A stretch of DNA of 47,739 bases, taken from positions 1 to 47,739 of the forward strand of contig CALIZL010000012.1 of assembly GCA_938028745.1 (NCBI GenBank). Direction: 5' to 3'. The notes under the pieces were generated by a model. The model was not told the origin of the DNA. It saw nothing but the letters and a program-made list of their open reading frames with translations, and made no database searches. The DNA is from an uncultured Prevotella sp. Its GTDB lineage: Bacteria > Bacteroidota > Bacteroidia > Bacteroidales > Bacteroidaceae. Numbering within the stretch: position 1 is the first letter of the stretch; each line of letters starts with the position of its first letter. Position numbers and translations under genes: made by a program. This document shows, one piece after another, positions 27,126 to 36,418 of the stretch.

Positions 27126-28880
27126 ATGATAAAAGTACTTAAACGACTGGGAAACTACATGGGCAGGCGCAAGGCTTTGCTGCCGCTTTCGGTGGCTTTG
27201 TCGGCCATAAACGGGCTATTGTCGCTTGTTCCCTTTGTCTTGGTGTGGCTGGTGGTGCGCACGCTGCTCACCACTGGTGGCAATCTGGCCGCCACGCCCG
27301 TGTGGAACTACGCCCTTACCGCCTTTGCCGTGTCTGTATTCAACGTGTTGCTCTACTTCTTGGCGCTAGCGCTGTCTCACCTAGCGGCTTTCCGCGTAGA
27401 AACCAACATGCGGCGGCAGGCCATGCACGCTTTGATGCGGGCGCCATTAGGCTTTTTCGACACCCATAACACGGGCGGCATGCGCAAGGTTATCGATGAA
27501 GACTCGAGCCAAACGCACACCTTCGTGGCCCACATACTGCCCGATGTGGCGGGCAGCATCGTCTCGCCGCTGGGTGTTGTCGCGCTGTTGCTCGCCGTAG
27601 ACTGGCAGTTGGGCTTGGCTGCGCTTGTTCCCATCGTATGCGCCTTCGGCATAATGGGCTTTATGATGAACCCCAAGAACAACCAGTTTCAGCGACAATA
27701 CCTGGATGCGCAAGAGCGGATGGGTGCAGAGGCGGTTGAGTACGTGCGGGGAATACCCGTTGTAAAGGTGTTCCAACAAACGGTTTTCTCGTTCAAACGC
27801 TTCTACAACAGCATCATCGCCTATCGAGACCTCGTTATTAAGTACACCCTGGTGTGGCGTACGCCTATGTCTTTCTACATCGTAGCCATCAACGCCTTCG
27901 CCTTTGTGCTCGTACCTGTGGGCATCGTGATGATAGGGCACGGGCGAAATGCTGCTGTCGTCATCGCCAACATGTTCTTATATGTGCTCATCGCCCCGAT
28001 AATCGGGCTTAACGTGATGCGGATGATGCACCTTATGCAAAGCTTGTTCATGGCCAACGAGGCTATAGAAAGGCTGGAAAGGCTAACCGAGGCTACCCCA
28101 TTGCCTGTCAGCAGCGAACCGCGAAAAATCACTTCGTACGACATTTGCCTAGACAAAGTGAGCTTTAAATACGGAGATGCGGAGAAAGAGGCTCTGCACC
28201 GCGTTTGCCTGGACATGCCTCAGGGAAGCACAACGGCCATCGTGGGGGCATCGGGCAGTGGCAAAACAACCCTCGCACGGCTGGTGCCGCGTTTCTGGGA
28301 CGTGTGCGAGGGCAGCGTAAGCATAGGCGGGGTGGACGTTAGGCAGGTGCACAAGGCGGAGCTGATGCAATGTGTGTCGTTCGTTTTCCAAAACACACGC
28401 CTGTTTAAAACCTCACTGCTGGACAACCTGCGCTATGGTAATGAGGGGGCAACCATCGAGCAGATAAACCGTGCCGTGGACCTGTCTCAAAGTCGCGAAA
28501 TAGTGAATAGGCTGCCAAAGGGACTGGATACGGTTATCGGCGCAGACGGAACTTACCTATCAGGAGGCGAACAACAAAGGTTGGTGCTTGCACGAGCCAT
28601 CTTGAAAGATGCGCCCATAGTGGTGCTAGACGAGGCAACCGCCTTTGCCGATCCCGAGAACGAGCACTTGATAAGGCGGGCCCTGGCAAACCTTACAAAA
28701 GGGAAAACCGTGCTGATGATTGCCCATAGGCTTACCACCGTGCAAGATGCAGACCGGATTGTGGTGCTGAACAATGGAGAAATAGCCGAGCAAGGCACGC
28801 ACGAAGAACTTATTGGGCGCCAAGGAAGATACTACCGCATGTGGAACGAATACCAACGGGCCATCGCATGGAGGTTATAA
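27126..28880 (+). CDS. ABC transporter, fused permease and ATPase (first half-transporter)
   Basis: This 584-residue half-transporter has six transmembrane helices over about residues 15-310, followed by a nucleotide-binding domain. Walker A GASGSGKTT is near residue 374, the Q-loop is VFQNTRLF, the signature LSGGEQQ is near 478, and Walker B VVLDEATAFADPEN near 499. The unusual DEATAFADPEN wording is typical of the YbtP/IrtA-like group that handles siderophores or related substrates. The partner gene begins 25 nt later, so the two likely form a heterodimer in the inner membrane. Substrate and direction are not known. A long leader precedes it. Confidence 0.9.
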   Translation: MIKVLKRLGNYMGRRKALLPLSVALSAINGLLSLVPFVLVWLVVRTLLTTGGNLAATPVWNYALTAFAVSVFNVLLYFLALALSHLAAFRVETNMRRQAMHALMRAPLGFFDTHNTGGMRKVIDEDSSQTHTFVAHILPDVAGSIVSPLGVVALLLAVDWQLGLAALVPIVCAFGIMGFMMNPKNNQFQRQYLDAQERMGAEAVEYVRGIPVVKVFQQTVFSFKRFYNSIIAYRDLVIKYTLVWRTPMSFYIVAINAFAFVLVPVGIVMIGHGRNAAVVIANMFLYVLIAPIIGLNVMRMMHLMQSLFMANEAIERLERLTEATPLPVSSEPRKITSYDICLDKVSFKYGDAEKEALHRVCLDMPQGSTTAIVGASGSGKTTLARLVPRFWDVCEGSVSIGGVDVRQVHKAELMQCVSFVFQNTRLFKTSLLDNLRYGNEGATIEQINRAVDLSQSREIVNRLPKGLDTVIGADGTYLSGGEQQRLVLARAILKDAPIVVLDEATAFADPENEHLIRRALANLTKGKTVLMIAHRLTTVQDADRIVVLNNGEIAEQGTHEELIGRQGRYYRMWNEYQRAIAWRL

Positions 28881-28905
28881 CGACAACTTAAGGGGGCTAG
28901 AAATA

Positions 28906-30630
28906 ATGATTAGATATTTTCAAAACCGTTTCGCACTGTCTGAAAAAGGGGCGAAAGACCTGCGTAGAGGCATATTCTTCTCTACGCTGTTAAACGTGGC
29001 GCTGATGTTGCCACCCAGCTATTTGTTTTTCTTCTTGATGGAATATGTTGACGTGCGCCGCGCCGCGCCGCCCCAATCGCTGTGGCTTTACCTTCTGCTT
29101 GCCCTGGTTGCCCTGTGCATCATGTTCGTAGTTAGCAGGTGGCAGTATAACAGCACCTACGTAACCGTGTATGCGGAAAGTGCGCAACGGCGCATAACCT
29201 TGGCCGAAAAGCTTCGCCGTTTGCCGCTGGCATTCTTCGGAGAGCACAACCTGTCTGACCTAACCTCCACCATGATGGAGGATTGTGCGCAGCTTGAAGA
29301 GACCTTTTCGCATGCCGTGCCCCAGCTTTTCGCCGCCGGCACAAGCGTGGTTGTGGTGGGCATGGGCCTCTTTTCTTACGATTGGAGGTTGGCTCTGGCC
29401 GTGTACTGGCCCGTGCCACTGGCCTTGTTGGTGTTGCTTTTGTCTGTGCGTAGCATAGATAAGGCTTTCACTAAGCACTACAAAGTGAAACGCGCACTGA
29501 CCGAACAGATACAAGAGGGACTGGAATGTGTGCAGGAGATTAAGGCATATAATGGCGAAGAGGCGTACGACAGGCAGCTGGACGAGAGGCTCAATGTCTA
29601 CGAAAAGGCTCTGGTTAGCAGCGAATTGGTGACCAGTTCTTTGGTTAACGTCTCTGCTGTGCTGTTAAAGCTGGGCATGCCCTCGGTGTTGTTGCTGGGT
29701 GCGTGGCTCATGCAGCGCGGCGATGTGTCGCTGTTTGTCTATTTGGCCTTTGTGCTTGTTTCGGCAATGGTTTACAATCCCATCCAAGATGTTTGCACGC
29801 ACATGGTCGTATTGTCTTACTTAGATGTGCGCATTAAGCGGATGAAACAGATAGAAGCCATGCCCACACTCGATGGGAGCAAGGATGTGGAGGTGAATGG
29901 TTACGACATCGCGTTTCGTGGAGTGAGCTTTTCTTACGAGACGGGTAAACAAGTGTTGCATGATGTGTCGTTCACTGCCCGCCAAGGTCAAGTAACGGCG
30001 TTGGTAGGTCCTTCTGGCGGCGGCAAAAGTACGGCTGCCAAGCTTGCCGCACGCTTTTGGGATGTGGACGAAGGGAAGGTTACACTTGGTGGAAAGAACA
30101 TCGCCGAGATGGATGCAGAGGCGTTGTTGAAGAATTATGCAGTGGTTTTCCAAGACGTTTTGCTGTTCAATGCCTCTGTTGCCGACAACATACGCATTGG
30201 CAAACGCAATGCCACCGACGACGAAGTGCGGCAGGCGGCGCGGTTGGCGCAATGCGACGACTTCATCAGGAGCATGCCGCAGGGCTACGACACCATCATC
30301 GGAGAGAATGGCGAGACACTATCGGGAGGCGAACGCCAGCGCATATCCATTGCGAGAGCACTCTTGAAAGATGCGCCAGTGATACTGCTAGACGAGGCCA
30401 CAGCCAGTGTAGATGCCGAGAATGAAACCAAAATACAGGCTGGAATATCAGAACTGGTGCGCAATAAAACGGTTGTAATAATCGCCCACCGTATGCGTAC
30501 GGTGCTAAATGCCGACCATATCGTGGTTCTGGATGGGGGAACGGTGCGCGAACAGGGCTCACCCCAGGAGTTGTTGAAGGAGAACGGCGAGTTCGCACGT
30601 ATCGTTCGGCTGCAATTGAGTGACTCTTAA
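28906..30630 (+). CDS. ABC transporter, fused permease and ATPase (second half-transporter)
   Basis: This 574-residue protein counts from the ATG at 28906, which starts MIRYFQNRFAL. The frame is open further upstream (to 28813), but that would overlap the first gene by 68 nt. Transmembrane helices lie over about residues 20-300. The ATPase domain has Walker A GPSGGGKST near 368, signature LSGGERQ near 472 and Walker B VILLDEATASVDAEN near 492. It is the partner of the preceding gene (YbtQ/IrtB-like). A 22-bp repeat array and a strong hairpin terminator follow. Confidence 0.9.
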   Translation: MIRYFQNRFALSEKGAKDLRRGIFFSTLLNVALMLPPSYLFFFLMEYVDVRRAAPPQSLWLYLLLALVALCIMFVVSRWQYNSTYVTVYAESAQRRITLAEKLRRLPLAFFGEHNLSDLTSTMMEDCAQLEETFSHAVPQLFAAGTSVVVVGMGLFSYDWRLALAVYWPVPLALLVLLLSVRSIDKAFTKHYKVKRALTEQIQEGLECVQEIKAYNGEEAYDRQLDERLNVYEKALVSSELVTSSLVNVSAVLLKLGMPSVLLLGAWLMQRGDVSLFVYLAFVLVSAMVYNPIQDVCTHMVVLSYLDVRIKRMKQIEAMPTLDGSKDVEVNGYDIAFRGVSFSYETGKQVLHDVSFTARQGQVTALVGPSGGGKSTAAKLAARFWDVDEGKVTLGGKNIAEMDAEALLKNYAVVFQDVLLFNASVADNIRIGKRNATDDEVRQAARLAQCDDFIRSMPQGYDTIIGENGETLSGGERQRISIARALLKDAPVILLDEATASVDAENETKIQAGISELVRNKTVVIIAHRMRTVLNADHIVVLDGGTVREQGSPQELLKENGEFARIVRLQLSDS

Positions 30631-30669
30631 TCGTGTTGTAAAGTGTTTTTGGTCGGCCACACAGCAAAG

Positions 30670-30820
30670 GATGGTTGACGACAAAGCAAACGATGATGGA
30701 CATCAAACAAACGATGGTCGGTCATCAAGCAAATGATGGTTGACCACAAAGCAAATGATGGTTGACGACAAGGCAAAGGGAGGTTGGACATCAGGCAAAC
30801 GAAGGATGGCTACAAAGCAA
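30670..30820. repeat. 22-bp tandem array, about seven units
   Basis: Units resemble GATGGTTGACGACAAAGCAAAC, starting at 30670, 30692, 30713, 30735, 30757 and about 30779 and 30801 (period 21-22). It sits between the stop of the ABC operon and its terminator hairpin, so it is probably transcribed. Confidence 0.8.
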
Positions 30821-30880
30821 CTGCACCACGTCCCAATGCGGCCTAACGAGGCGGCATTGGGACGTGGTGCAGTGCTTTTG
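30821..30880. terminator. Long hairpin terminator between convergent operons
   Basis: A perfect 19-bp inverted repeat (30821-30839 with 30854-30872) has a 14-nt loop, followed by TGCTTTTGG. It lies between the rightward ABC operon and the leftward tsaE end and can act on the ABC transcript. The T tract is short. Confidence 0.75.
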
Positions 30881-30957
30881 GTGCCGTATTCGGGCTAACA
30901 CAGCAGCGTTGCTTAGACAAGTCTAATGCGGCAGAGCAGTTTCAATATGTTGTGCTT

Positions 30958-31371
30958 TCAGAACGTCACCGTGCGACTTCCATCCGCTTGTTCTTCGATT
31001 TTTACCTTCACAACATCGGCAGGCAAAATCTCTTCGATTAGTTCGGGCCATTCAAGAAAACAGAGAGAGCCGCTGTAAAAGTAGTCTTCGTAACCCATAT
31101 CGTACACCTCTTCGAGCTTTTTTATGCGGTAAAAGTCGAAGTGGAAGATGGGTTTGGGTGTCTGTTCGCTGTGATATTCGTTCACGATGGCAAAGGTGGG
31201 CGAGGTGATTACGTCGGTAACGCCCAGCTCTTCGCACACGGCTTTGATGAAAGTTGTTTTGCCCGAACCCATCTTTCCGTAGAAGGCGAACACCTTGCCC
31301 GTGCCTATATTGTCGATGAATTGTTTGGCCACGTTGTGTATTTGGGCCAACGATGTAATTGTAAGTGTCAT
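30958..31371 (-). CDS. tsaE: tRNA threonylcarbamoyladenosine biosynthesis ATPase TsaE
   Basis: This 137-residue P-loop ATPase works with TsaB and TsaD to make t6A37 in tRNAs reading ANN codons. Walker A is GKMGSGKTT (32-40), followed by the family motifs SPTFAIVNEY and FHFDFYRI, then the C-terminal FLEWPELIEEILP. Length is normal. It lies 104 nt downstream of porX, an adjacency I recall in Bacteroidales, and may be transcribed with it. Confidence 0.95.
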   Translation of the reverse strand: MTLTITSLAQIHNVAKQFIDNIGTGKVFAFYGKMGSGKTTFIKAVCEELGVTDVITSPTFAIVNEYHSEQTPKPIFHFDFYRIKKLEEVYDMGYEDYFYSGSLCFLEWPELIEEILPADVVKVKIEEQADGSRTVTF

Positions 31372-31475
31372 TGTATGTTGTGGTTTATGGCCGCATCTGG
31401 GCGCGCGTTGGCCCTTTGTTGCGGCTTGTTAAGTGGTTGTGTTATGTGGGGTTGTCCTATATTTGCGGTGCGATG

Positions 31476-33035
31476 TCATCGTCTTCGCCGCATGGTGACT
31501 AGCGGAACGAGCATCTCTTCCATGCTGATGCCCCCATGTTGGAACGTATCTTTGTAGTAGGATACGTAGTAATTGTAGTTGTTGGGGTAGGCAAAGAAAC
31601 TGTTGCCCGTGGCGAAAACGTAGCTGGTGCTGATGTTTGGCGAGGGCAGTTGGGCCTTGTGTGGCTCTTTGATGGTGAACACCTCCTTTGAATTATAGCT
31701 CAAATTCTTGCCCAACTTATAGCGTAGGTTGGTGTTGGTGTTGCGGTCGCCCACTATCTTTATGGGTTTTGAGGTGCGGATTGAGCCGTGATCGGTGGTG
31801 AGAACCACGGTGAAATCGCTCTGCGAAAGCAACTTGAAGAGGTTGGCGAGAATGGAATGGCGAAACCAACTGAGTGTTATGGAGCGGTAGGCCGACTCGT
31901 TATTGGCCAGTTCGCGCACCATGCGCGACTCTGTTCGGGCGTGCGAAAGCATGTCGATGAAGTTGAACACCATCACATTCAGGTCGTTTTGAGACAACTG
32001 CGAGAAGTGTTCGAGCAGCTTTTCTGCCTCTGCCGACGTGTTTACTTTGGTGTAACTGAATGTGTCGTGACGGCGATAACGTTCTATCTGTGTCTTTATC
32101 AGCAGGTCTTCGTTGAGGTTTTTGCCCTCCTCTTCGTCCTCGTCTACCCACAGTTCTGGGAACATTTTCGCAATTTTATTGGGCATAAGTCCGCTGAATA
32201 TGGCGTTACGCGCATACTGGGTTGCAGTAGGTAGGATGGTGATGTACATGTCTTCGTCGATGTCGAAGAGGTCGCCAATCTCGCTTTCCAGCGTTTTCCA
32301 TTGGTCGTAACGAAAGTTATCGAGTACGATGAGGAACACTTTCTCGCCTTTGTCGAGCAAGGGGAAGATGGAATGCTTAAACAAGTCGGGGCTCATTACG
32401 GGGCGCCCGTTGGCGGTAGATGCGCCTTCGGCCACCCAATCCATGTAATTGGCCTTCACATATTTGGCAAAGGCGTTGTTGGCCTCTTCCTTTTGAGTTA
32501 CCAATATGTCGGCCATGCTGCTGCCCGTATTGCTTAGTTCAAGTTCCCAATGCACCAAACGGCGATACACTTTGCGCCAGTCGTCGAGCGTTTTGCAGTC
32601 CATTATCTGCATGGAAATGTCTTGGAAGTTTTGCTGATAGCCCGTTTGCGTAACCTCAGAAACAATCTCTTTGCGGTGAATGTTCTTCTTCAAGGTGAGC
32701 AATATCTGGCTTGGGTTGACGGGCTTGATGAGGTAATCGGCTATTTTAGAGCCGATGGCCTGTTCCATGATGTTCTCTTCTTCGCTCTTGGTGCACATCA
32801 CCACGGGCGTGGCAGGCTGTATTTCCTTGATGCGTTGCAGCGTTTCGAGCCCCGAAAGGCCGGGCATCATCTCGTCGAGCATGATAAGGTCGAAGTTGCG
32901 TTGCTTGCATTGGTCTAGTGCATCCATGCCATTGCTCACGGTTACAACCTCATAACCTTTCTTTTCTAGAAATATAATGTGGGCTTTGAGCAGTTCTATC
33001 TCGTCGTCGGCCCATAAAATCAGTCCGTTGTTCAT
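31476..33035 (-). CDS. porX: T9SS response regulator PorX (receiver plus PglZ domain)
   Basis: This 519-residue protein counts from the ATG at 33035; the frame extends only to a TTG at 33041. The receiver domain has acidic pair D10/D11 (WADDE), phosphoacceptor D54 (MLDEMMPG), conserved threonine (CTKSEE) and lysine (LIKPVNP). The C-terminal PglZ, alkaline-phosphatase-like domain shows VFLIVLDNFRYDQW, LTTDHGSIRTSKP and a final HGGISMEEMLVPLV. PorX controls or assists T9SS function in Porphyromonas and Flavobacterium. Its ATG lies 2 nt past the porW stop, so the two are translated together. The upstream kinase (PorY-like) is not in the window. Confidence 0.93.
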   Translation of the reverse strand: MNNGLILWADDEIELLKAHIIFLEKKGYEVVTVSNGMDALDQCKQRNFDLIMLDEMMPGLSGLETLQRIKEIQPATPVVMCTKSEEENIMEQAIGSKIADYLIKPVNPSQILLTLKKNIHRKEIVSEVTQTGYQQNFQDISMQIMDCKTLDDWRKVYRRLVHWELELSNTGSSMADILVTQKEEANNAFAKYVKANYMDWVAEGASTANGRPVMSPDLFKHSIFPLLDKGEKVFLIVLDNFRYDQWKTLESEIGDLFDIDEDMYITILPTATQYARNAIFSGLMPNKIAKMFPELWVDEDEEEGKNLNEDLLIKTQIERYRRHDTFSYTKVNTSAEAEKLLEHFSQLSQNDLNVMVFNFIDMLSHARTESRMVRELANNESAYRSITLSWFRHSILANLFKLLSQSDFTVVLTTDHGSIRTSKPIKIVGDRNTNTNLRYKLGKNLSYNSKEVFTIKEPHKAQLPSPNISTSYVFATGNSFFAYPNNYNYYVSYYKDTFQHGGISMEEMLVPLVTMRRRR

Positions 33036-33037
33036 TG

Positions 33038-36000
33038 TCAAAATCCTTCTAAATCGTAATATTCATCATCGGGGTCAATCTCTTTTCGCTTGGGCTTGGC
33101 AGGCGTTTTGGTGCTGTCTTGCTTAGCGGTAGGCGTCTTTTGGGGGTTGGTTTTCTTGCCCTTGTTGCCTAGTTCGTCTTTAAAGTCGATGCCCGTGTCT
33201 TCTTTCTTGTCGGTCTTTGTGGGTTGCTTTTGGGGCTTTGGCTCTGTTTTTACAGGCGTTTTGCCCTTTGGCTGCGTTTGGGTTTGTTGTGTTTTGCCCT
33301 TTTGTTGCGTGGGCTGTTGCGGCTTTTGCTCCCCCTTATTCGTGTTTGGCTTGGCTTTTGGGGTGCCAGGCGTGTCGTCTTCTATCACGATTGTGCCGTC
33401 GTCGGGCTGTCGTGTGGGTGGTAGTGGCGCCTCAATCACCGTTGCATCGTCGGCCTTTTGCTTTGTTTCGGGCTTTCCCTTTTGCTTTTGCGTAGGCTCG
33501 TCAGTTATGGGATAAGTGTCTTCGTCGACATCTGTTGTTGCCTTTTCGTTGGGCAGAACAAAGTCGTTGTCCAGCGCGCGGTCTATCTCTTCGATGGTGG
33601 GAAGTCGTACGGGAGCTTCGGGTTGAACGATTTCGGCAGGCTCGTTAAGCAGGCGGAAGGTGCTTACTTTCAGCGGAGCGAAGTGCTTGGTGTAGTATTT
33701 GTCGTAGTCGTCGAAACTAAATTCCTTGCCAAGTAGCTGCATGTTTTCTTCGCTTATTACGAGTGTGCGCCCGTTGTTCAGCCTTCGCGTGATGTTCGTT
33801 TGGCGATGTAGCTCGCGTGCATACTGCAAAGCCTCGTCGAAATTGCGGAAACCGCTCACCATCATCAAGCGTAATCCGTTGTCGGTTTCGGTTCGTATCT
33901 CGAAGTTTCGCACCAAATAGTTGGTGAAATTGTATTTGGCCAAGGCGAAAAGCAGCTTGTTTTCGTCTACGAAGTCGGGGCGGTAGGCCATCACGAAGAG
34001 GAAATTGGCGTTGCGGTCGTTGCTAAACTGCTTGCCTTTCAGGCTGTCGGCAGCGTTGGCGGCGGCCGTTCGGCGTTGCCAAACGTTGTTCAGGTCGAAC
34101 CCGCCTGCCTGCACTTGCCTGCCTGCTTTAATGCCGTTCACAATCATGGCGGCCATTTTGCTGAGTTCGCTTTGGGGAAATTGCTCCACCAACGTTTGCA
34201 AACCATTGAGACAAGCGTCGATATTTCCGTCGTGTAGCATGGATAAGGCCTCTACAAATAGGAACTTGTCGCGGTTGGCACCGTGTTTAAACTTGGTGGC
34301 CGATACCTTTGCGTTGCGCTTCACTGCTGCGTAGTTCTCGGCTTTGAAGAAGTCGTAGGTTACGGCGTAGAGCGAGTCTTCTATATGTTCGCCGCGCTGT
34401 GCGTTGGCAAAATAATAGGGGTCTGTTATCAGTTCGGTAAGCTCGTGCTTGGGATATTGCTGTTTCAGCAAGTCTGCATAACGCTGTGCTGTAACCTTGT
34501 CGCCCTTTCGCATGTACAATAAGAAAAGGTGGTAATATGCCTGCGGCATCTTGTCGAACTGCGGATAGTTGTCGGTAAGCCTGCGTAAGGCTTTCTCGGA
34601 TAAGCCGAGTTGGTCGAGCTTGTCTTTGAAAATCACGCCCGAATGGAACAATCCATCGGTGAGCAATTGGTCGCTAGCCTGCCGCTGTTCGGCGGTAAAC
34701 GGTATTTGCGCCAAGTAAAACTCGCGTTTATGTGGGTCGTTCTCGGCTGTTTGCATGGCCTGTTGTATGGAGTCGCGGCGCGCTTCCTCGGCTAAAATCG
34801 AGTCGCGTTGTTCTGCCGACGGCTCATCTAAGGGCGTGTTCAGTGCTACGGCGGCCTTGTTTAGTCGTTGCCAGTTGTCCACATTGTCGCGTTTGCCCCA
34901 CTGTCGCTCGAAGGCGGCCTTGCCTTGACTCACCGCTATGGGGTTGTAGAAGTACCATCCGCCACCTTGTTGCGTGCGTTGCATGGGCGTTTGGGTGGTG
35001 GGCATGTTCGATGCAGAACTGTTTCGGGCGATAGTGCGGCGTGCCGTCTCTTCGTCTTGCGCGTATTGTTCTTCTTTTTCTTTCTTCTTTAAAGTGGCAA
35101 TCACGCGGTCGATGGCGGCGTTGCGTTGCGGTTCGGGCATAGTGGCCAGCAGTTGCAGCGAGTCTTGTAGTTGTACGGCCTCAATGTGCGGCACTAGCTC
35201 GTCAAGCACTTTCGAACGCTGCGAAAGTTCTTCGTAGTCGGGGCGTTCTTTATCGAGAAGTCCCAGTGCCTCGTTGTAACAGCGGCGTGCATCCGCAAAG
35301 CGTTGTTTCTGCCAATACACATTGCCCAGCTTAAGCATCAGCACACCCTTCTCAATCCCGTTGCGCGTGGCTCGCTTTCCGCCGTTTTCGTAGGCGGCGA
35401 TGGCGTTGGCGGTGTCGCGTTGTGCCAGGTATATGTTGCCGATGGCATAATACACTTGGTCCAAATAGTCGCGATTGTTGTCGTTGGTAGCCATTCGGCG
35501 CAGCTTGGCAATCATCTTTTTGGCCTGTCCTTGTGCCAAAACTTCGGTTTGGGCGATACGTGCATTGAAGTCTAGCTCGTAAGAAACGTGCATCGATGCC
35601 GCCTTTTTGAAAGCTTTATAAGCCGCATCGCGATTGCCCACAAGCCTTTGTAGCTGCCCCATGATAAACCATTGGCGCGCCCGTTGCTTGCGCCGCATCT
35701 CGTGTTTGATAACCTTTTGCAGGTAGGGTATGGCCTTTTGCCACTCGCCTGCGTGCAGATGATAAAGCGTATGCGTGTAATCCCACTCCTTAACTGCACG
35801 CCAATCCATCGAGTCGCGGCTCATGTTGCGTATCACATCTTCGGCATCGTACATCCATCCCTGTTCTATATAGGTCTTGGCAAGCCATGCACGCGCCTTT
35901 GCATATATGTGCGGTTGCGTGCGATAGAGGCGCGACATGTAGGCAAATGTAGATGCGGCTTGGTCGAAGTCGCCCTTATGAAACTGCGAACGCCCCATAA

Positions 36001-36418
36001 GCATCCACACGCGCCACATGAAGGGATTGTATTCGCGGCGGTTTAGCCATTCGATGTCGCGTTGGGTCTTGCGCCGTTTCTTGTCCCACGTGGGTCGTCG
36101 CTTGATGCTATGCAGCTGAATGGCCTTTTCGCTTTTGAGGATAGCGCGCTCGAAGTTGCCCTTGCCCAACTCTTTGCTGCCCTTATTGGCCACGGGATAG
36201 AGTGGCAGAAGTTCGGTATAGTTGTCGCGGTTGCCGTTTTCTTTTTCCAACATACCGTCTACATAAGCCATGTTTCCGTTGTAGTAAACGTTATAACGGG
36301 TGTTGAAAGCTTGCCACCACCTGCTGCGTGCCGTGTTCTTACTTGCCGAACAGGCAGCGAGTAGCAGCGCGAGGGCGAGCCACAAGGCAAGGCTATATGT
36401 GGATTTAAATGGTTTCAA
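33038..36418 (-). CDS. porW: T9SS lipoprotein PorW/SprE, TPR-rich
   Basis: This TPR lipoprotein is about 1,126 residues. No ATG precedes the signal peptide. The best start is TTG at 36418, giving LKPFKSTYSLALWLALALLL then the lipobox LAAC; a longer TTG start at 36445 is also open. After the lipid cysteine comes RWWQAFNTRYNVYYNGNMAY, characteristic of SprE/PorW, then many TPR helices (residues about 60-480 and 600-900) and a low-complexity P/K/Q/T tail. PorW is required for T9SS secretion and interacts with PorN in Porphyromonas. It overlaps the upstream permease gene and is immediately followed by porX. Several plus-strand frames over it are shadows. Confidence 0.9.
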   Translation of the reverse strand: MKPFKSTYSLALWLALALLLAACSASKNTARSRWWQAFNTRYNVYYNGNMAYVDGMLEKENGNRDNYTELLPLYPVANKGSKELGKGNFERAILKSEKAIQLHSIKRRPTWDKKRRKTQRDIEWLNRREYNPFMWRVWMLMGRSQFHKGDFDQAASTFAYMSRLYRTQPHIYAKARAWLAKTYIEQGWMYDAEDVIRNMSRDSMDWRAVKEWDYTHTLYHLHAGEWQKAIPYLQKVIKHEMRRKQRARQWFIMGQLQRLVGNRDAAYKAFKKAASMHVSYELDFNARIAQTEVLAQGQAKKMIAKLRRMATNDNNRDYLDQVYYAIGNIYLAQRDTANAIAAYENGGKRATRNGIEKGVLMLKLGNVYWQKQRFADARRCYNEALGLLDKERPDYEELSQRSKVLDELVPHIEAVQLQDSLQLLATMPEPQRNAAIDRVIATLKKKEKEEQYAQDEETARRTIARNSSASNMPTTQTPMQRTQQGGGWYFYNPIAVSQGKAAFERQWGKRDNVDNWQRLNKAAVALNTPLDEPSAEQRDSILAEEARRDSIQQAMQTAENDPHKREFYLAQIPFTAEQRQASDQLLTDGLFHSGVIFKDKLDQLGLSEKALRRLTDNYPQFDKMPQAYYHLFLLYMRKGDKVTAQRYADLLKQQYPKHELTELITDPYYFANAQRGEHIEDSLYAVTYDFFKAENYAAVKRNAKVSATKFKHGANRDKFLFVEALSMLHDGNIDACLNGLQTLVEQFPQSELSKMAAMIVNGIKAGRQVQAGGFDLNNVWQRRTAAANAADSLKGKQFSNDRNANFLFVMAYRPDFVDENKLLFALAKYNFTNYLVRNFEIRTETDNGLRLMMVSGFRNFDEALQYARELHRQTNITRRLNNGRTLVISEENMQLLGKEFSFDDYDKYYTKHFAPLKVSTFRLLNEPAEIVQPEAPVRLPTIEEIDRALDNDFVLPNEKATTDVDEDTYPITDEPTQKQKGKPETKQKADDATVIEAPLPPTRQPDDGTIVIEDDTPGTPKAKPNTNKGEQKPQQPTQQKGKTQQTQTQPKGKTPVKTEPKPQKQPTKTDKKEDTGIDFKDELGNKGKKTNPQKTPTAKQDSTKTPAKPKRKEIDPDDEYYDLEGF

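Noticed and set aside
28813..28905. Upstream extension of the second ABC transporter gene
   Set aside because: It would overlap the first ABC gene and adds a non-conserved N-terminus; the ATG at 28906 gives a normal start before the first membrane helix.
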